Shown here: piece by piece, positions 9,931 to 17,932 of the stretch
Numbering within the stretch: the stretch's first letter is position 1
How the letters are laid out: each line of letters opens with the position of its first letter
Assembly: GCF_017315705.1 (NCBI RefSeq)
Contig: NZ_JAFLRF010000008.1
Coordinates: forward strand, 62,001 to 126,000
DNA length: 64,000 bases
Direction: 5' to 3'
From: Trinickia mobilis
Lineage (GTDB): Bacteria; Pseudomonadota; Gammaproteobacteria; Burkholderiales; Burkholderiaceae
Made by a program: the position numbers and the translations under genes
Notes under the pieces: model-generated
What the model saw: the letters and a program-made list of their open reading frames with translations, nothing else
The model's database searches: none
What the model was told of the DNA's origin: nothing

Positions 9931-10190
9931 AGCTGCTCCTCCAAAGACCGGCCGCGCGGCATCCGTGCACGGCGGCGTTAGCAAGGCCCCGGCTGTCTCC
10001 TCCTGGGGCGGTACGTTAGTTCCTCGCGGCCGGCTGACTGCGTGCAACGTCGCGCGCCGGCGCGGTACTGCTTAGCTGCTGCTTATCGCTGATCAGTCGC
10101 GCTTCAGCGCTGGTTTGCCGTGATTAGCACTACTGGATACTGCTTCGGTGCCCCTGGGTTTTTCCGCGGACGGCCGACCTTTCTTCGAGA

Positions 10191-11846
10191 TCAGGCAGCC
10201 GCTATCGCCGTGGCGCTCACGCTTTCGTGACGATCGGCGCTACGCGCGTCGTCCAGGATCATGTCGGACGCCTTTTCCGCCACCATCACGATTGGAACAT
10301 TGGTATTGCCCGACACCAGCGTCGGCATGATCGAGCAATCGACCACCCGCAGTCCGCGTGTGCCGTACACCCGCAGCCGTTCGTCGACGACGGCCAGCGG
10401 ATCGACTGCCGGCCCCATCTTCACGGTACCCGACGGATGGAAAATCGTCTGCCCATACTCGCGGCAGAACTCCAACAGTTCATCGTCTGTCTGCGCGTCC
10501 GCGCCCGGGCGCACCTCGCGCTTCATCAGCGCGGCCATCGGCTGCGTCGCGGCGACGCGCCGCGCAAAGCGCACGCCGGCCACCGTCGTGCGCCGGTCGA
10601 GATCGGTGGCCAGATAGTTCGGCTGAATCGACGGCGCCTCCCGTATCTCGGTTGACCGGATACGCACCACGCCGCGCGATTCAGGCCGCAATTGGCAGAT
10701 CGAATAGGTGCACCCAGGGAACGCATGCACTGCGCCTCCGGCCGAATCGGCGGAAAGGGTGGAGAAATGAAACTGAATGTCAGGCGTTTCCGATTCTTCA
10801 GGCAGCGCGCGGCAGAACATGCCGCCCTGATTGATGCCGACGGCGAGCGGACCACCGCGAAACAGCGCCCACTGCAGCCCCATCTTTGCGCGACCGGTCC
10901 ACGAATGCAGTTGATCGTTGGTGGTGATCGGCTTCGTCACCTCATAGATCAAGCGGACCTGCAGATGATCCTGCAGGTTCGCACCCACGCCAGCACGGTC
11001 CGCCACGACGGGAGTGCCGAACTCGCGCAGCAGCGCCGCGGGCCCCACGCCGGACAACTGGAGCAATTGCGGCGATTGCAGCGCACCGGCGGTCAGGATG
11101 ACCTCGCGATGGGCGCGCACCTCGCGAATCTCGCCACCCTGCAGATACCGGACGCCGGTTGCTCGGTTGCCTTCAAAGAGAATCTTCGATGCCAGCGCAT
11201 CGGTCTCCACGCACAGATTCTCGCGGTGCCTAGTGGGCTTCAGATAAGCGACGGCGGTCGAGCAGCGCCAGCCGCGCCGGGTGGTCAACTGGTAGTAGCC
11301 GACGCCCTCTTGGTCGCCCGTGTTGAAATCGTCGACCGATTTCACGCCGAGTCGATTCGATGCCGCGATGAACGCATCGACGAGCTCATGACGCTGCTTG
11401 ATGGTCGAGGCCCACAGCGGCCCGTCGACGCCGCGCGTCGGCCCCTCGCCGAGTTCGTTGTGCTCGAGCCGCCTGAAATACGGCAGGCACTCGTCCCAGC
11501 TCCAGCCGCGATTGCCGAGTGCGGCCCAATGGTCGTAGTCGTCCTTCTGGCCGCGTACGTAAATCAGCCCATTGATCGAACTGCATCCGCCGAGCGTGCG
11601 GCCGCGCGGCCAGTAGAGCTGGCGGTTGTGCATGTTCGGATCGGGGTCCGTATAGAAACCCCAGTTGTAGACCGGATGGAACATCGTCTTGCCGTAGCCG
11701 ATCGGAATGTGAATCCAGACATAGCGGTCGGCCGGCCCCGCTTCGAGCAGGCAAACCGAGTAGCGGCCGCCGGCCGAAAGGCGGTCGGCAAGGACGCAGC
11801 CGGCCGATCCGGCGCCGACGACGACATAGTCGAAACTGCGTGGCAT
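10191..11846 (-). CDS. iseJ: GMC-family FAD oxidoreductase, probable isethionate dehydrogenase
   Basis: This is a 551-residue glucose-methanol-choline oxidoreductase. The FAD motif VVVGAGSAGCVLADRL is at about residues 8-23. GMC signature 1 is RGRTLGGCSSINGLIYVRG, and the C-terminal active-site region is IFHPSGTVKMG followed by VSGNTNVPIVMVAEKA. It oxidises a primary alcohol with FAD. In isethionate degraders the homologue IseJ makes sulfoacetaldehyde, the substrate of Xsc. The operon mate is the MHS transporter. The alternative is a choline or polyethylene-glycol dehydrogenase, but no betaine aldehyde dehydrogenase is nearby while xsc is, which favours isethionate. Confidence 0.8.
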   Translation of the reverse strand: MPRSFDYVVVGAGSAGCVLADRLSAGGRYSVCLLEAGPADRYVWIHIPIGYGKTMFHPVYNWGFYTDPDPNMHNRQLYWPRGRTLGGCSSINGLIYVRGQKDDYDHWAALGNRGWSWDECLPYFRRLEHNELGEGPTRGVDGPLWASTIKQRHELVDAFIAASNRLGVKSVDDFNTGDQEGVGYYQLTTRRGWRCSTAVAYLKPTRHRENLCVETDALASKILFEGNRATGVRYLQGGEIREVRAHREVILTAGALQSPQLLQLSGVGPAALLREFGTPVVADRAGVGANLQDHLQVRLIYEVTKPITTNDQLHSWTGRAKMGLQWALFRGGPLAVGINQGGMFCRALPEESETPDIQFHFSTLSADSAGGAVHAFPGCTYSICQLRPESRGVVRIRSTEIREAPSIQPNYLATDLDRRTTVAGVRFARRVAATQPMAALMKREVRPGADAQTDDELLEFCREYGQTIFHPSGTVKMGPAVDPLAVVDERLRVYGTRGLRVVDCSIMPTLVSGNTNVPIVMVAEKASDMILDDARSADRHESVSATAIAAA

Positions 11847-11934
11847 GGCGATTGTCTCCTGCTTCTTCTATCTCTGACCGGCTCGGTGCGGACGACAAAA
11901 GCCGGTACGTGCCGTGGCAATTTATTGTGTCGAC

Positions 11935-12000
11935 GTTCCATTTTCAAGAGCTTCACGCTAGGATCGGCAAACTTGGTACGGAAACAGAACTTTTTGTTTC
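11935..12000 (-). promoter_or_regulatory. GMC gene promoter region with motif shared with xsc
   Basis: Reading toward the GMC gene, TTGAAA is followed after 17 bp by TAAATT. On the plus strand GAACTTTTTGTTTC (11987-12000) matches the xsc operator core at 13 of 14 positions. GTTCCATTTT (11935-11944) is identical to bases 3420-3429 next to the xsc palindrome. The sharing suggests one regulator for both transcription units, most likely the IclR protein. Binding is inferred. Confidence 0.45.
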
Positions 12001-12081
12001 ACTTTGCGCCATAAAACGTTGGGCACGACACGCGGGAAATAGCTAACGCCTCGGCGTCTCGCTTACAACCTCTTCAGCCCC

Positions 12082-12118
12082 AAAAACAAAAAAGCCGTTC
12101 AGCTCCTAACCGAACGGC
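12082..12118 (-). terminator. Rho-independent terminator, leftward
   Basis: GCCGTTC (12094-12100) pairs with GAACGGC (12112-12118). On the minus strand the stem is followed by a T-rich run (complement of 12082-12093). It would end leftward transcription from the PAP2 gene, about 310 bp upstream. The 12119-12426 interval between them holds no gene I can support. Confidence 0.7.
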
Positions 12119-12426
12119 ATGACAGCGTAGCTGGCCTTTTTCCATTTCAGGCCCGCTCCTCCTCGCGTTTTCAACACCCGCCTTGCACCGCTTGTCGATC
12201 GTCAGAACGATCACGCGCTCCGACATATCGTTATCCTCATGAACAATTCCTCAAGGCACTTCGCCTCCCGACTCACCGAGTAAGGATTTCCTTCAATTTC
12301 GCAAGGGATCGGCGGAAATTTTATTGAACGTCGATTTTGGCTTCGGCGCCCGCAATTGACCCGCGAGTTCGCCGCGCAGCCGCAAGCCCGGCAAGCGCTG
12401 ACGCCGGCGCGGCCGGTCGTTCCGCT

Positions 12427-13068
12427 CTAAAAACGCTTCGATATGCCCACCGTGAATCCATGCGGCAGGATTTGCACGAAGAGCGGCGTCTGCCAGCGGG
12501 TGCTGACATACCCGACCGCCGTGCCCAATGCCCAGCCGCCGAGCACGTCGGTCTGCCAGTGCGCCTGGCTTTTCATGCGCGCGACCGAATCGTAGGCGGG
12601 CAGCAGTTCGAGCGCCCAGATCCAGGGGTCGCGCCCCGCGTAGTTGACGATGAACGGTGTGACGAAGCTCGCCTGCAGGGTGACTTCGCCGCTCGGGAAG
12701 CTGTCGCCGCCGCTGAACCATTGGTTCGGCCCTTTCCCGCTGCTCGGCCGTGCACGGCCAAAAGCGTACTTCAACCCCTCTGCAGCGACTGCCGAGATTG
12801 CCGACGAGTCGAGCGTTTGCCAGAAGGTGTGACCGAGTTCGTTATCGTTGCCGAGCCAAAGCGCGCCGCCCAACGCCGTCGCCACCACGCTGTACTCCAG
12901 CGCGAGCTGGACGTTGCGGTTCCAGATGCCGCTCTCGTCCTTGCCGATCTCGTGGTCGATGCCGAACGGACCGCCGCCCGCATGCGCGACTGAAACGCAC
13001 GACGCTACAGCGATCGCGGCGCCGCACCGCTTGAGTCCGCGAGACAGTCGAGACGTCTTCTGATCCAT
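12427..13068 (-). CDS. PAP2-family phosphatase, exported
   Basis: This is a 213-residue PAP2 (type 2 phosphatidic acid phosphatase) protein with an N-terminal signal peptide (CGAAIAVASCVSVAHAGGG, about residues 15-33). The three family motifs are visible: KYAFGRARP (K-x6-RP), SFPSGEV where SGH is usual, and R-x5-H-x3-D as RMKSQAHWQTD. The middle motif has Glu in place of the usual His, which may affect the leaving-group step. The ATG at 13068 follows GAGGTCC. Substrates could be undecaprenyl pyrophosphate or phospholipid-derived phosphates. It is adjacent to the kinase gene but separated by 260 bp and probably independent. Confidence 0.8.
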   Translation of the reverse strand: MDQKTSRLSRGLKRCGAAIAVASCVSVAHAGGGPFGIDHEIGKDESGIWNRNVQLALEYSVVATALGGALWLGNDNELGHTFWQTLDSSAISAVAAEGLKYAFGRARPSSGKGPNQWFSGGDSFPSGEVTLQASFVTPFIVNYAGRDPWIWALELLPAYDSVARMKSQAHWQTDVLGGWALGTAVGYVSTRWQTPLFVQILPHGFTVGISKRF

Positions 13069-13325
13069 AGGGACCTCGCCGGACGGGCATTGCGTGGCGA
13101 TGCCATGCGGCAGCCGCGCGGCGGCCCGCATCGGGGAGACGATCGGGCGATGCCTGCCCGACCCGATCGTCGAGGCGAGTCTACGCCGCAACGCTGAAGA
13201 AAAGCTTAAGCTCGCAGGCGCCGGTCCGCGGCCGTCGTCCTCTCGTCAGCGTTGCTCGGCGAGCGCGTGGGCGCGCCGCTCGCTGTCGGATTGATGCACG
13301 TGATCGTATGGCGGAAACGCGACGG

Positions 13326-15383
13326 TCAGTGCTTGCCGGCGTGCGTGGTGATCTGAATGAAATCGACCGCGACGCGCGCCGCGCCGTATTTCGCGGCGAG
13401 CTGCTTCAAGCGCTGATCGACCGCCGACAGATAATCGGCGCGCGGTTCGGCATCGGGGCGCAGCGCGTCAAAGAGCGGCGCGGGCGTGATGAGCAGGACG
13501 ATCATCTCCGTGCCGAACGGCTTGGCGATGACCCAATCGCCGGCGCTGCCGATCGTCGCCGAATAGTTCGGCGGCGCCTGATTGTCCTTCTCGCGGCGGC
13601 TCGGCACGAGATGCGCCACGCTGCCGTCGAGCACGTAGTAGTCGACGTAGACATAGGAATCGAAGCCCGGCGTCGTGATATCGACGACGAGCGGGTCGCC
13701 TTCGTTCAATTGCCCGTTCGGCGCGCGCGTGTGGATCGTCGCCGCATTGGCGGGCGCGGCGTCCGCCGCCGGATGATCGGCGCTCCAATAAGGCGCGAAC
13801 GCCTTGACGATGTCGCAGTTGTGCGCACCGACCGGCTGCACGTCGAGGTTCAGCGCGGCGAGTCCCGGCACGCCGTTCAGCGCATCTCGCACCTGCGCGC
13901 GCCCGACGCGCGCCTCGACGAAGCCGCGCACCTTCAGCGTATGGCCCTCGACCGATGCGCTCAGCGCCGAACACGGCAGACCGTCCAGCACGGGGGTCAC
14001 AGCGGCCAGGGAAAGCGCCTGAGGCTCGGCGTTGCGGGGCGTCGGCGCGACCGTGCCCGACTGTTGCGCCCCCCCGCCGCCTGGGGCGGACAGTTGGCGA
14101 TACCCGAACCAAAGCGCCGCCAGCACGGCCACCGCCCCGCCGCCGATCGCGAGTCCCTTGCGCGGAATCCGCAGCGGCGCCGAAGATATCGAGGGCAACG
14201 CCGCACGCTTCTCCGTCCCCATCCCTTCGAGAAAGCGCGCGACGCTCGGCGTGCGCGACGCGCGATCGAACGACAGCGCCTCGCCAAGCGTCTTCCACTG
14301 CCGCCGCTCGAGATGCTTCGGACGCTCGGGCTGCCTCTTCTCGCTCTTCGCCTGCGTCGCCGACAAGCGATTGAACGGGTGATGCCCCGTCAGCAATTCA
14401 TACGTCACGCAGGCGAGCGCATAGACGTCGTCGCGCGGATCGGGCTCGCGGTGCTCGAACATCTCCGGGCTTGCGTAAGCGGGCGTGATGCCGCCGAGGC
14501 TCGCGGGATCGAAAATGGTGACGTCGGTGTCTTCGTCAGGCCGCTGGAATACGCGCGCGATGCCGAAGTCGATCACCTTCACCTCGCCGCCATCCGTGAT
14601 GAACACGTTCGCCGGCTTGAAGTCGCAATGCACGAAGCCGCGCTCGTGCGCGTAGGCGAGCGCGCGGCCCATGCCGTTGATGATCGGCAGCGCCTTCTCG
14701 TAGGGCATGCCGGCGAAATCGGGCGCGCGCAGCGTCTTCGACAGCGGCTTGCCGGACAGGTACTCCATCGTCAGATAGACCATCGGCCCGTCGCGGTCGA
14801 AGTCGTACACGGTGACGATGTTGCGATGCGCGAGCGTCTGCGCCTTGCGCGCTTCGCGCTGCAGCGCGATCAGCGAGGTCGGCTGGCCGCGGAACTGCAC
14901 GTTCAGCACCTTGATCGCGATATAGGGCATGCGGTCCGACGCTTCGAGCTTGCGCAGATCGAGCGCCTTGTAGACCGTGCCCATGCCGCCCACGCCCAGG
15001 CATTCTTCGAGCACGAAGCGCCCGTTCAACGTGTCGCCGATACCCTTCACGTAGTCGGCATCGCGATTGGACTGGCTGTTCGGAAACGCCGGCGCGCCGG
15101 GGCGCGGATTCGGCGGCGCGGGCGCGACGACACGGGTCTCGTCGCTTGCCCGATCGGCGAGCGCCGCGTCGCTTCCTGCGGAGAACCGCTCGATATGGCG
15201 CACGACTTCCGCGTAGACCTCGCCGGGCAGCGGCTTTTTCGTCTGCGTTTCGTCGAGCACGTCGCGCAGCCGCACACCGTTCGCGTGGTCGGCCGCGAGT
15301 GCGCGGTCGATTTCGTCGAAGAACGCGTCGTGCGACAGAGCCCCGCTCTGGAAGGTTTGAATTAGCTGCGCAAGGCTTGTCAT
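13326..15383 (-). CDS. Membrane Ser/Thr protein kinase with DUF4384-like C-terminus
   Basis: This 685-residue protein has an N-terminal segment of about 115 residues and a Hanks-type kinase domain at about 122-390: glycine loop GVGGMGTVY, ATP lysine in AIKVL (about 158), catalytic loop HCDFKPANV with Asp about 254, DFG at 272-274, and SPEMF. One membrane span follows at about 410-427, then a periplasmic region of 250 residues ending in a DUF4384-like domain (YVYVDYYVLDGSVAHLVPS). The catalytic loop is HCD, not HRD, so it is a non-RD kinase. The ATG at 15383 follows GGAAGG. It resembles PpkA-type kinases of type VI secretion control. Here it lies beside secreted-peptide, PP2C and FHA genes, its likely partners. 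Confidence 0.92.
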   Translation of the reverse strand: MTSLAQLIQTFQSGALSHDAFFDEIDRALAADHANGVRLRDVLDETQTKKPLPGEVYAEVVRHIERFSAGSDAALADRASDETRVVAPAPPNPRPGAPAFPNSQSNRDADYVKGIGDTLNGRFVLEECLGVGGMGTVYKALDLRKLEASDRMPYIAIKVLNVQFRGQPTSLIALQREARKAQTLAHRNIVTVYDFDRDGPMVYLTMEYLSGKPLSKTLRAPDFAGMPYEKALPIINGMGRALAYAHERGFVHCDFKPANVFITDGGEVKVIDFGIARVFQRPDEDTDVTIFDPASLGGITPAYASPEMFEHREPDPRDDVYALACVTYELLTGHHPFNRLSATQAKSEKRQPERPKHLERRQWKTLGEALSFDRASRTPSVARFLEGMGTEKRAALPSISSAPLRIPRKGLAIGGGAVAVLAALWFGYRQLSAPGGGGAQQSGTVAPTPRNAEPQALSLAAVTPVLDGLPCSALSASVEGHTLKVRGFVEARVGRAQVRDALNGVPGLAALNLDVQPVGAHNCDIVKAFAPYWSADHPAADAAPANAATIHTRAPNGQLNEGDPLVVDITTPGFDSYVYVDYYVLDGSVAHLVPSRREKDNQAPPNYSATIGSAGDWVIAKPFGTEMIVLLITPAPLFDALRPDAEPRADYLSAVDQRLKQLAAKYGAARVAVDFIQITTHAGKH

Positions 15384-15517
15384 TCGTACGCCTTCCACTC
15401 AGCTTCAGGCACGCCGATGCGTGACGCACCTGGAAACGCGGTTCAGGACGAAAGTGGCGACACTCTCTTAGACGAATCCGGCGGCGTTTCTTTAAGGATT
15501 GGTCTGCTTTCCGATCG

Positions 15518-15546
15518 ATACTAGTCTGCGCTGACGCCTTGTGCAA
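15518..15546 (-). promoter_or_regulatory. Sigma70 promoter of the kinase gene
   Basis: On the minus strand TTGCAC is followed after exactly 17 bp by TAGTAT, 135 bp upstream of the kinase ATG. Unlike its neighbours the kinase gene lacks a properly spaced -24/-12 element (a GG-N9-GC near here is one base short), so it is probably made constitutively. Confidence 0.6.
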
Positions 15547-15763
15547 TCAGTGCCCGAACTACCCGAGCCGCTGCGCGACGGACGACGCGGCGGCAACCGC
15601 GACTGTCTCGAAACGCCCGACACGCCGCTTCGATTGTGTTGGATCGCGGCCGTCATCTGCGTGACCGAAAGCCGCTCGGCGTGCGCGCCGCGCTCCGCTT
15701 GAAAATGCGAAAACCCCCGTATTTCAAGGCCCCGCAGCATTTCTCACGCGTTGTGCGCGCGAC

Positions 15764-15778
15764 TGGCACACCCTATGC
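15764..15778 (+). promoter_or_regulatory. Sigma54 promoter of leader peptide 1
   Basis: TGGCACACCCTATGC carries GG and GC separated by exactly 10 bp and matches the -24/-12 consensus TGGCACG-N4-TTGC closely. It lies about 75 bp before the peptide 1 ATG. An almost identical element precedes the paralogous peptide 5 gene. The enhancer-binding protein encoded at 20.1-21.5 kb is the obvious activator. The 15547-15763 stretch upstream holds no gene I can support and may contain the activator sites. Confidence 0.85.
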
Positions 15779-15852
15779 GCTATAGGAGCCGAGCCCGCAA
15801 TACTTGCAGCTCAATCACCTGAAGCCCTACTGACTGCCTTTGGAGAACTGCC

Positions 15853-16116
15853 ATGAAGACCTTGATGATCGAAGACCTCAGCGTCGCTAAAGAACTCGAC
15901 GGCCGTGCGATGTCCGCCGTGCGCGGCGGCTACCTGCCGGTCGTGTATCCGCTGTTTCCGTCGGTGCATGTCGACACGACGAACTTCAGCGCGTCGCAAG
16001 CGATCGGTCAAAGCAACACCATCCTCAACAACACCGGCAACGACGCGGCTTTCGTGTCGAACATCCACTCGACGGTCAACCCGTCGCAGAACGCCCACAA
16101 CACGATCAACTTCTAA
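15853..16116 (+). CDS. Double-glycine leader secreted peptide 1
   Basis: This 87-residue protein opens with MKTLMIEDLSVAKELDGRAM and reaches RGG at residues 24-26, the form of a C39-peptidase double-glycine leader. The predicted mature part is 61 residues, rich in Asn, Thr and Val, with no cysteine. I do not recognise the mature domain. It shares the leader with four other proteins in the window and differs from peptide 5 at only 11 of 87 positions by my count. GGAG is seven bases before the ATG, and a strong sigma54 promoter precedes it. The C39 exporter at 21.5-24.5 kb is the expected transporter. It could be a bacteriocin-like, signalling or matrix peptide. Confidence 0.85.
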   Translation: MKTLMIEDLSVAKELDGRAMSAVRGGYLPVVYPLFPSVHVDTTNFSASQAIGQSNTILNNTGNDAAFVSNIHSTVNPSQNAHNTINF

Positions 16117-16130
16117 GCACGCGTGCTCGT

Positions 16131-16162
16131 GCACCTTGAAAGCCGCGAGGCGTTCAAGGTGC
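16131..16162 (+). other. Intercistronic hairpin between peptides 1 and 2
   Basis: GCACCTTGAA (16131-16140) pairs perfectly with TTCAAGGTGC (16153-16162) across a 12-base loop. No T-run follows, so it is more likely an mRNA-stabilising or partial-attenuation hairpin than a full terminator. A comparable hairpin follows peptide 5. Confidence 0.65.
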
Positions 16163-16206
16163 GCCACGCCCTCCCGCAACCCATTCGACCCATTCGGAGA
16201 AACGCC

Positions 16207-16479
16207 ATGTCAACCCTCGTGATTCACGAACTCGCGCCCGGCTCGGAGCTTGACCGCAAGGCCATGGCCTCGATTCGCGGCGGCACAGGCAGCCTGCTCG
16301 GCGGCGGCCTGGGCAGCCCCAATGTCAACGTCGACGTCAACGTATCGCAGAAAATCAATCAATTTCAGAACGTCCAGGTCGACGCGCTCAACAACATCGG
16401 CGTGCTCGGCGCCGATCTCGGTCCGCTCAGGCTCAACGTCAGTCCGTCGCAGTCGGCGAACACCGGCTTCGGCTTCTGA
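16207..16479 (+). CDS. Double-glycine leader secreted peptide 2
   Basis: This 90-residue protein has a leader MSTLVIHELAPGSELDRKAM that reaches RGG at residues 24-26, aligned residue for residue in length with peptide 1. The predicted 64-residue mature part opens with a glycine-rich stretch (TGSLLGGGLGSPN) and continues with alternating Asn/Val (NVNVDVNVSQKINQFQNVQV). It has no cysteines and no recognised domain. The ATG follows GGAG. It lies 90 bp after peptide 1 with only a hairpin between, so it is probably on the same sigma54-driven transcript, which ends at the terminator just downstream. Confidence 0.82.
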   Translation: MSTLVIHELAPGSELDRKAMASIRGGTGSLLGGGLGSPNVNVDVNVSQKINQFQNVQVDALNNIGVLGADLGPLRLNVSPSQSANTGFGF

Positions 16480-16493
16480 GGACCGTTCGAACT

Positions 16494-16532
16494 CAGGCGA
16501 TTGGGGCCTCGCGGCCTCAGTCGCCTGTTTTT
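16494..16532 (+). terminator. Rho-independent terminator after peptide 2
   Basis: CAGGCGA (16494-16500) pairs with TCGCCTG (16521-16527), with an inner GGCC stem, and five Ts follow (16528-16532). It closes the peptide 1-peptide 2 transcript. Confidence 0.8.
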
Positions 16533-16715
16533 GCGTTTCCGGCCGGCGCTCTCGTCCAATGATGTGTGCTTAGCGCGTTTCGCACGCGATGGCTTGTCGT
16601 TGCCCCGCATGGCGGGCGCCTATACTGAATCGAAGCCCCTGCAAATCTTCAAGCGAATGACGGCGTGCTCGAACGCAATGCCGTTTCGCTATTCCTATTC
16701 TGTTCGGGAGGCAAC

Positions 16716-16946
16716 ATGGGCACGCTTGTGATCAACGATCTACCCGAAAGCGTCGACTTGGACAGGCAAGCGATGGCCGCCGTTACCGGCGGCTCGATGG
16801 TGCAGGCGCATCAGACGATGCTCGCGCCGCAGATGTTTACCGGGCTGCGTATCGTTCGCGGGGGCGTCGGCGTGGGTACCCCTGTCGCCCGCTCGCCGAT
16901 TGCGGAAGCGGTCGCGCAACGCACGCGCACCACGCTGCTGCGATAA
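16716..16946 (+). CDS. Double-glycine leader secreted peptide 3
   Basis: This 76-residue protein starts MGTLVINDLPESVDLDRQAM and reaches TGG at residues 24-26, so the leader length equals that of peptides 1 and 2. The mature part (50 residues) is unlike the others: it is less Asn-rich and more basic, with VRGGVGVGTPVARSPIAEA and a C-terminal RTRTTLLR. GGGAGG stands five bases before the ATG. No sigma54 site with correct spacing is present; a TATACT at 16621-16626 may be a -10 box, though a -35 is weak. It is a likely substrate of the same exporter. The mature function is unknown. Confidence 0.75.
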   Translation: MGTLVINDLPESVDLDRQAMAAVTGGSMVQAHQTMLAPQMFTGLRIVRGGVGVGTPVARSPIAEAVAQRTRTTLLR

Positions 16947-16993
16947 CGGCAAAGGCCGCGCAAGCGCGTCCTTCGCTCGCTTGAACGAGGCGC

Positions 16994-17239
16994 TCACGAA
17001 GCGAGCCGCAGCATCGCCGGCCGTTCGGCCGCAGGCGGAAACACGCACCACGAGCCGTCGTCGTGACGGAAGAAGAAGATCGAGAGCGTGCCGGCCGGAT
17101 GCGCCGTCTCGACGCAAACGTAGCGGCGCCGGTGCAACGGCAGGCGGCTGAAGCGGATCACGCGTGCAGGCGCGGCCGGCGTGGGCGCGAGCCACTTGTC
17201 GACCAGCTTGCGTAAGGTGGGTTTGACTAGGGTGTCCAT
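16994..17239 (-). CDS. Small uncharacterised protein
   Basis: This is an 81-residue basic protein of no family I recognise. It has a charged N-terminal helix-like part followed by RYVCVETAHPAGTLSIFFF and SWCVFPPAAERP, suggesting a small beta-rich fold. It has no signal peptide or membrane span. GGGAG stands seven bases before the ATG. A 44-bp hairpin element ends exactly 13 nt upstream of the start, as at the lipoprotein gene near 49 kb, which supports this being a real expressed gene. It lies downstream of the LRAT-like gene on the same strand and could belong to that unit. Confidence 0.6.
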   Translation of the reverse strand: MDTLVKPTLRKLVDKWLAPTPAAPARVIRFSRLPLHRRRYVCVETAHPAGTLSIFFFRHDDGSWCVFPPAAERPAMLRLAS

Positions 17240-17252
17240 TTGCGTCTCCCGT

Positions 17253-17296
17253 GTCGACCAGAGTTAGCGCTTTAGCGCTTACTCTGGTCCTATGCA
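17253..17296 (-). repeat. Palindromic 5'-UTR element, copy A
   Basis: This 44-bp element folds into a ~15-bp stem (one mismatch) with a 2-base loop and ends with GTCGAC 13 nt before the ATG of the 81-residue gene. It is nearly identical to the tandem copies at 48985-49077. Two differences in the stem (G to A in one arm, C to T in the other) are complementary, so the pairing is preserved. See also the copies before the lipoprotein gene. Confidence 0.85.
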
Positions 17297-17332
17297 TCGT
17301 GATCGATCGGCACATGCTCGGTTGGAAAGCGA

Positions 17333-17854
17333 TTAAGCGGCTTGCAGCGCGCAAGCGGCACATTGGGCGTATTGGCGGCGCGCGGCGCGGCGTGCGGCGA
17401 TCAGCGCGCGGCACATCCCCATCACGGCGCGGGCTGCAACAGCCGGGTGCGTGACGCAAGCGCGGACTTGTTCGCTGCGGCCCTTGCCGCACACACACCA
17501 CGTGCAGAAGTGTTCGCAGTTGTTCGTCAGCAGCCGGTAGTCGTTTTCACCGAGACGGGAGCGCGCGCGTTCTACGGCTTCGATGCCGGCGTAACGCGCT
17601 TGCTGATCTTGAGCGATGAAGACAAGATGTCCTGCCGCGAAACGTTCGAAGGTGACTTCCTCGACCGGACCGCGATGCAAAGACGTGCAAAGACCCGAGT
17701 AGTGAATGACTTTGCCGTTGCCGACATAGATGCCGTGATGGCTGTAGCCGGCGCGCTGCGTGACGAGATGGGCGCCGAGAGCGAATTCAGCCTGCGCGGC
17801 GTCGCGAACCGCTTGGGCGGTTTCGGCATCGGCGAGTTGAAGTTCGAGGCTCAT
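17333..17854 (-). CDS. LRAT/NlpC-P60-like cysteine protein
   Basis: This 173-residue protein has the hallmarks of the LRAT (lecithin:retinol acyltransferase-like) branch of the NlpC/P60 fold: YSHHGIYVGNGKVIHYSG with the catalytic His near 40 and NNCEHFCTWC with the catalytic Cys near 113. The C-terminus is Cys/Ala-rich and may contact membrane. Members are acyltransferases, hydrolases or peptidases. The ATG at 17854 was preferred over GTG at 17896 because it places the start 60-70 nt from a predicted sigma54 start site, as for the peptide genes. Being in that regulon, it may modify or process the secreted peptides, or act on lipids; this is inference. Confidence 0.8.
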   Translation of the reverse strand: MSLELQLADAETAQAVRDAAQAEFALGAHLVTQRAGYSHHGIYVGNGKVIHYSGLCTSLHRGPVEEVTFERFAAGHLVFIAQDQQARYAGIEAVERARSRLGENDYRLLTNNCEHFCTWCVCGKGRSEQVRACVTHPAVAARAVMGMCRALIAARRAARRQYAQCAACALQAA

Positions 17855-17932
17855 GGCTGTGTCCGTCTGCGTTTCGATTGGCAACCCGTGCTGCACGTGG
17901 GTTTGCTGGTTGCCAACTACTCTGCATCAGGC

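Noticed and set aside
12080-12221. Small minus-strand frame (about 50 codons) downstream of the PAP2 gene
   Set aside because: Its 3' part runs through the terminator hairpin and T-run, so a real coding sequence is unlikely despite a GAGG before the ATG.
13308-15365. 685-codon plus-strand frame opposite the kinase gene
   Set aside because: Arg-rich antisense shadow; kinase motifs lie on the minus strand.
15530-15570. Sigma54 promoter for the kinase gene (GGGCACTGATTGC)
   Set aside because: GG to GC spacing is 8-9 bp, not 10. A better sigma70 promoter overlaps it.
16584-16606. Sigma54 promoter for peptide 3 (TGGCTTGTCGTTGC)
   Set aside because: The GG to GC spacing is 9 bp, which sigma54 rarely tolerates.
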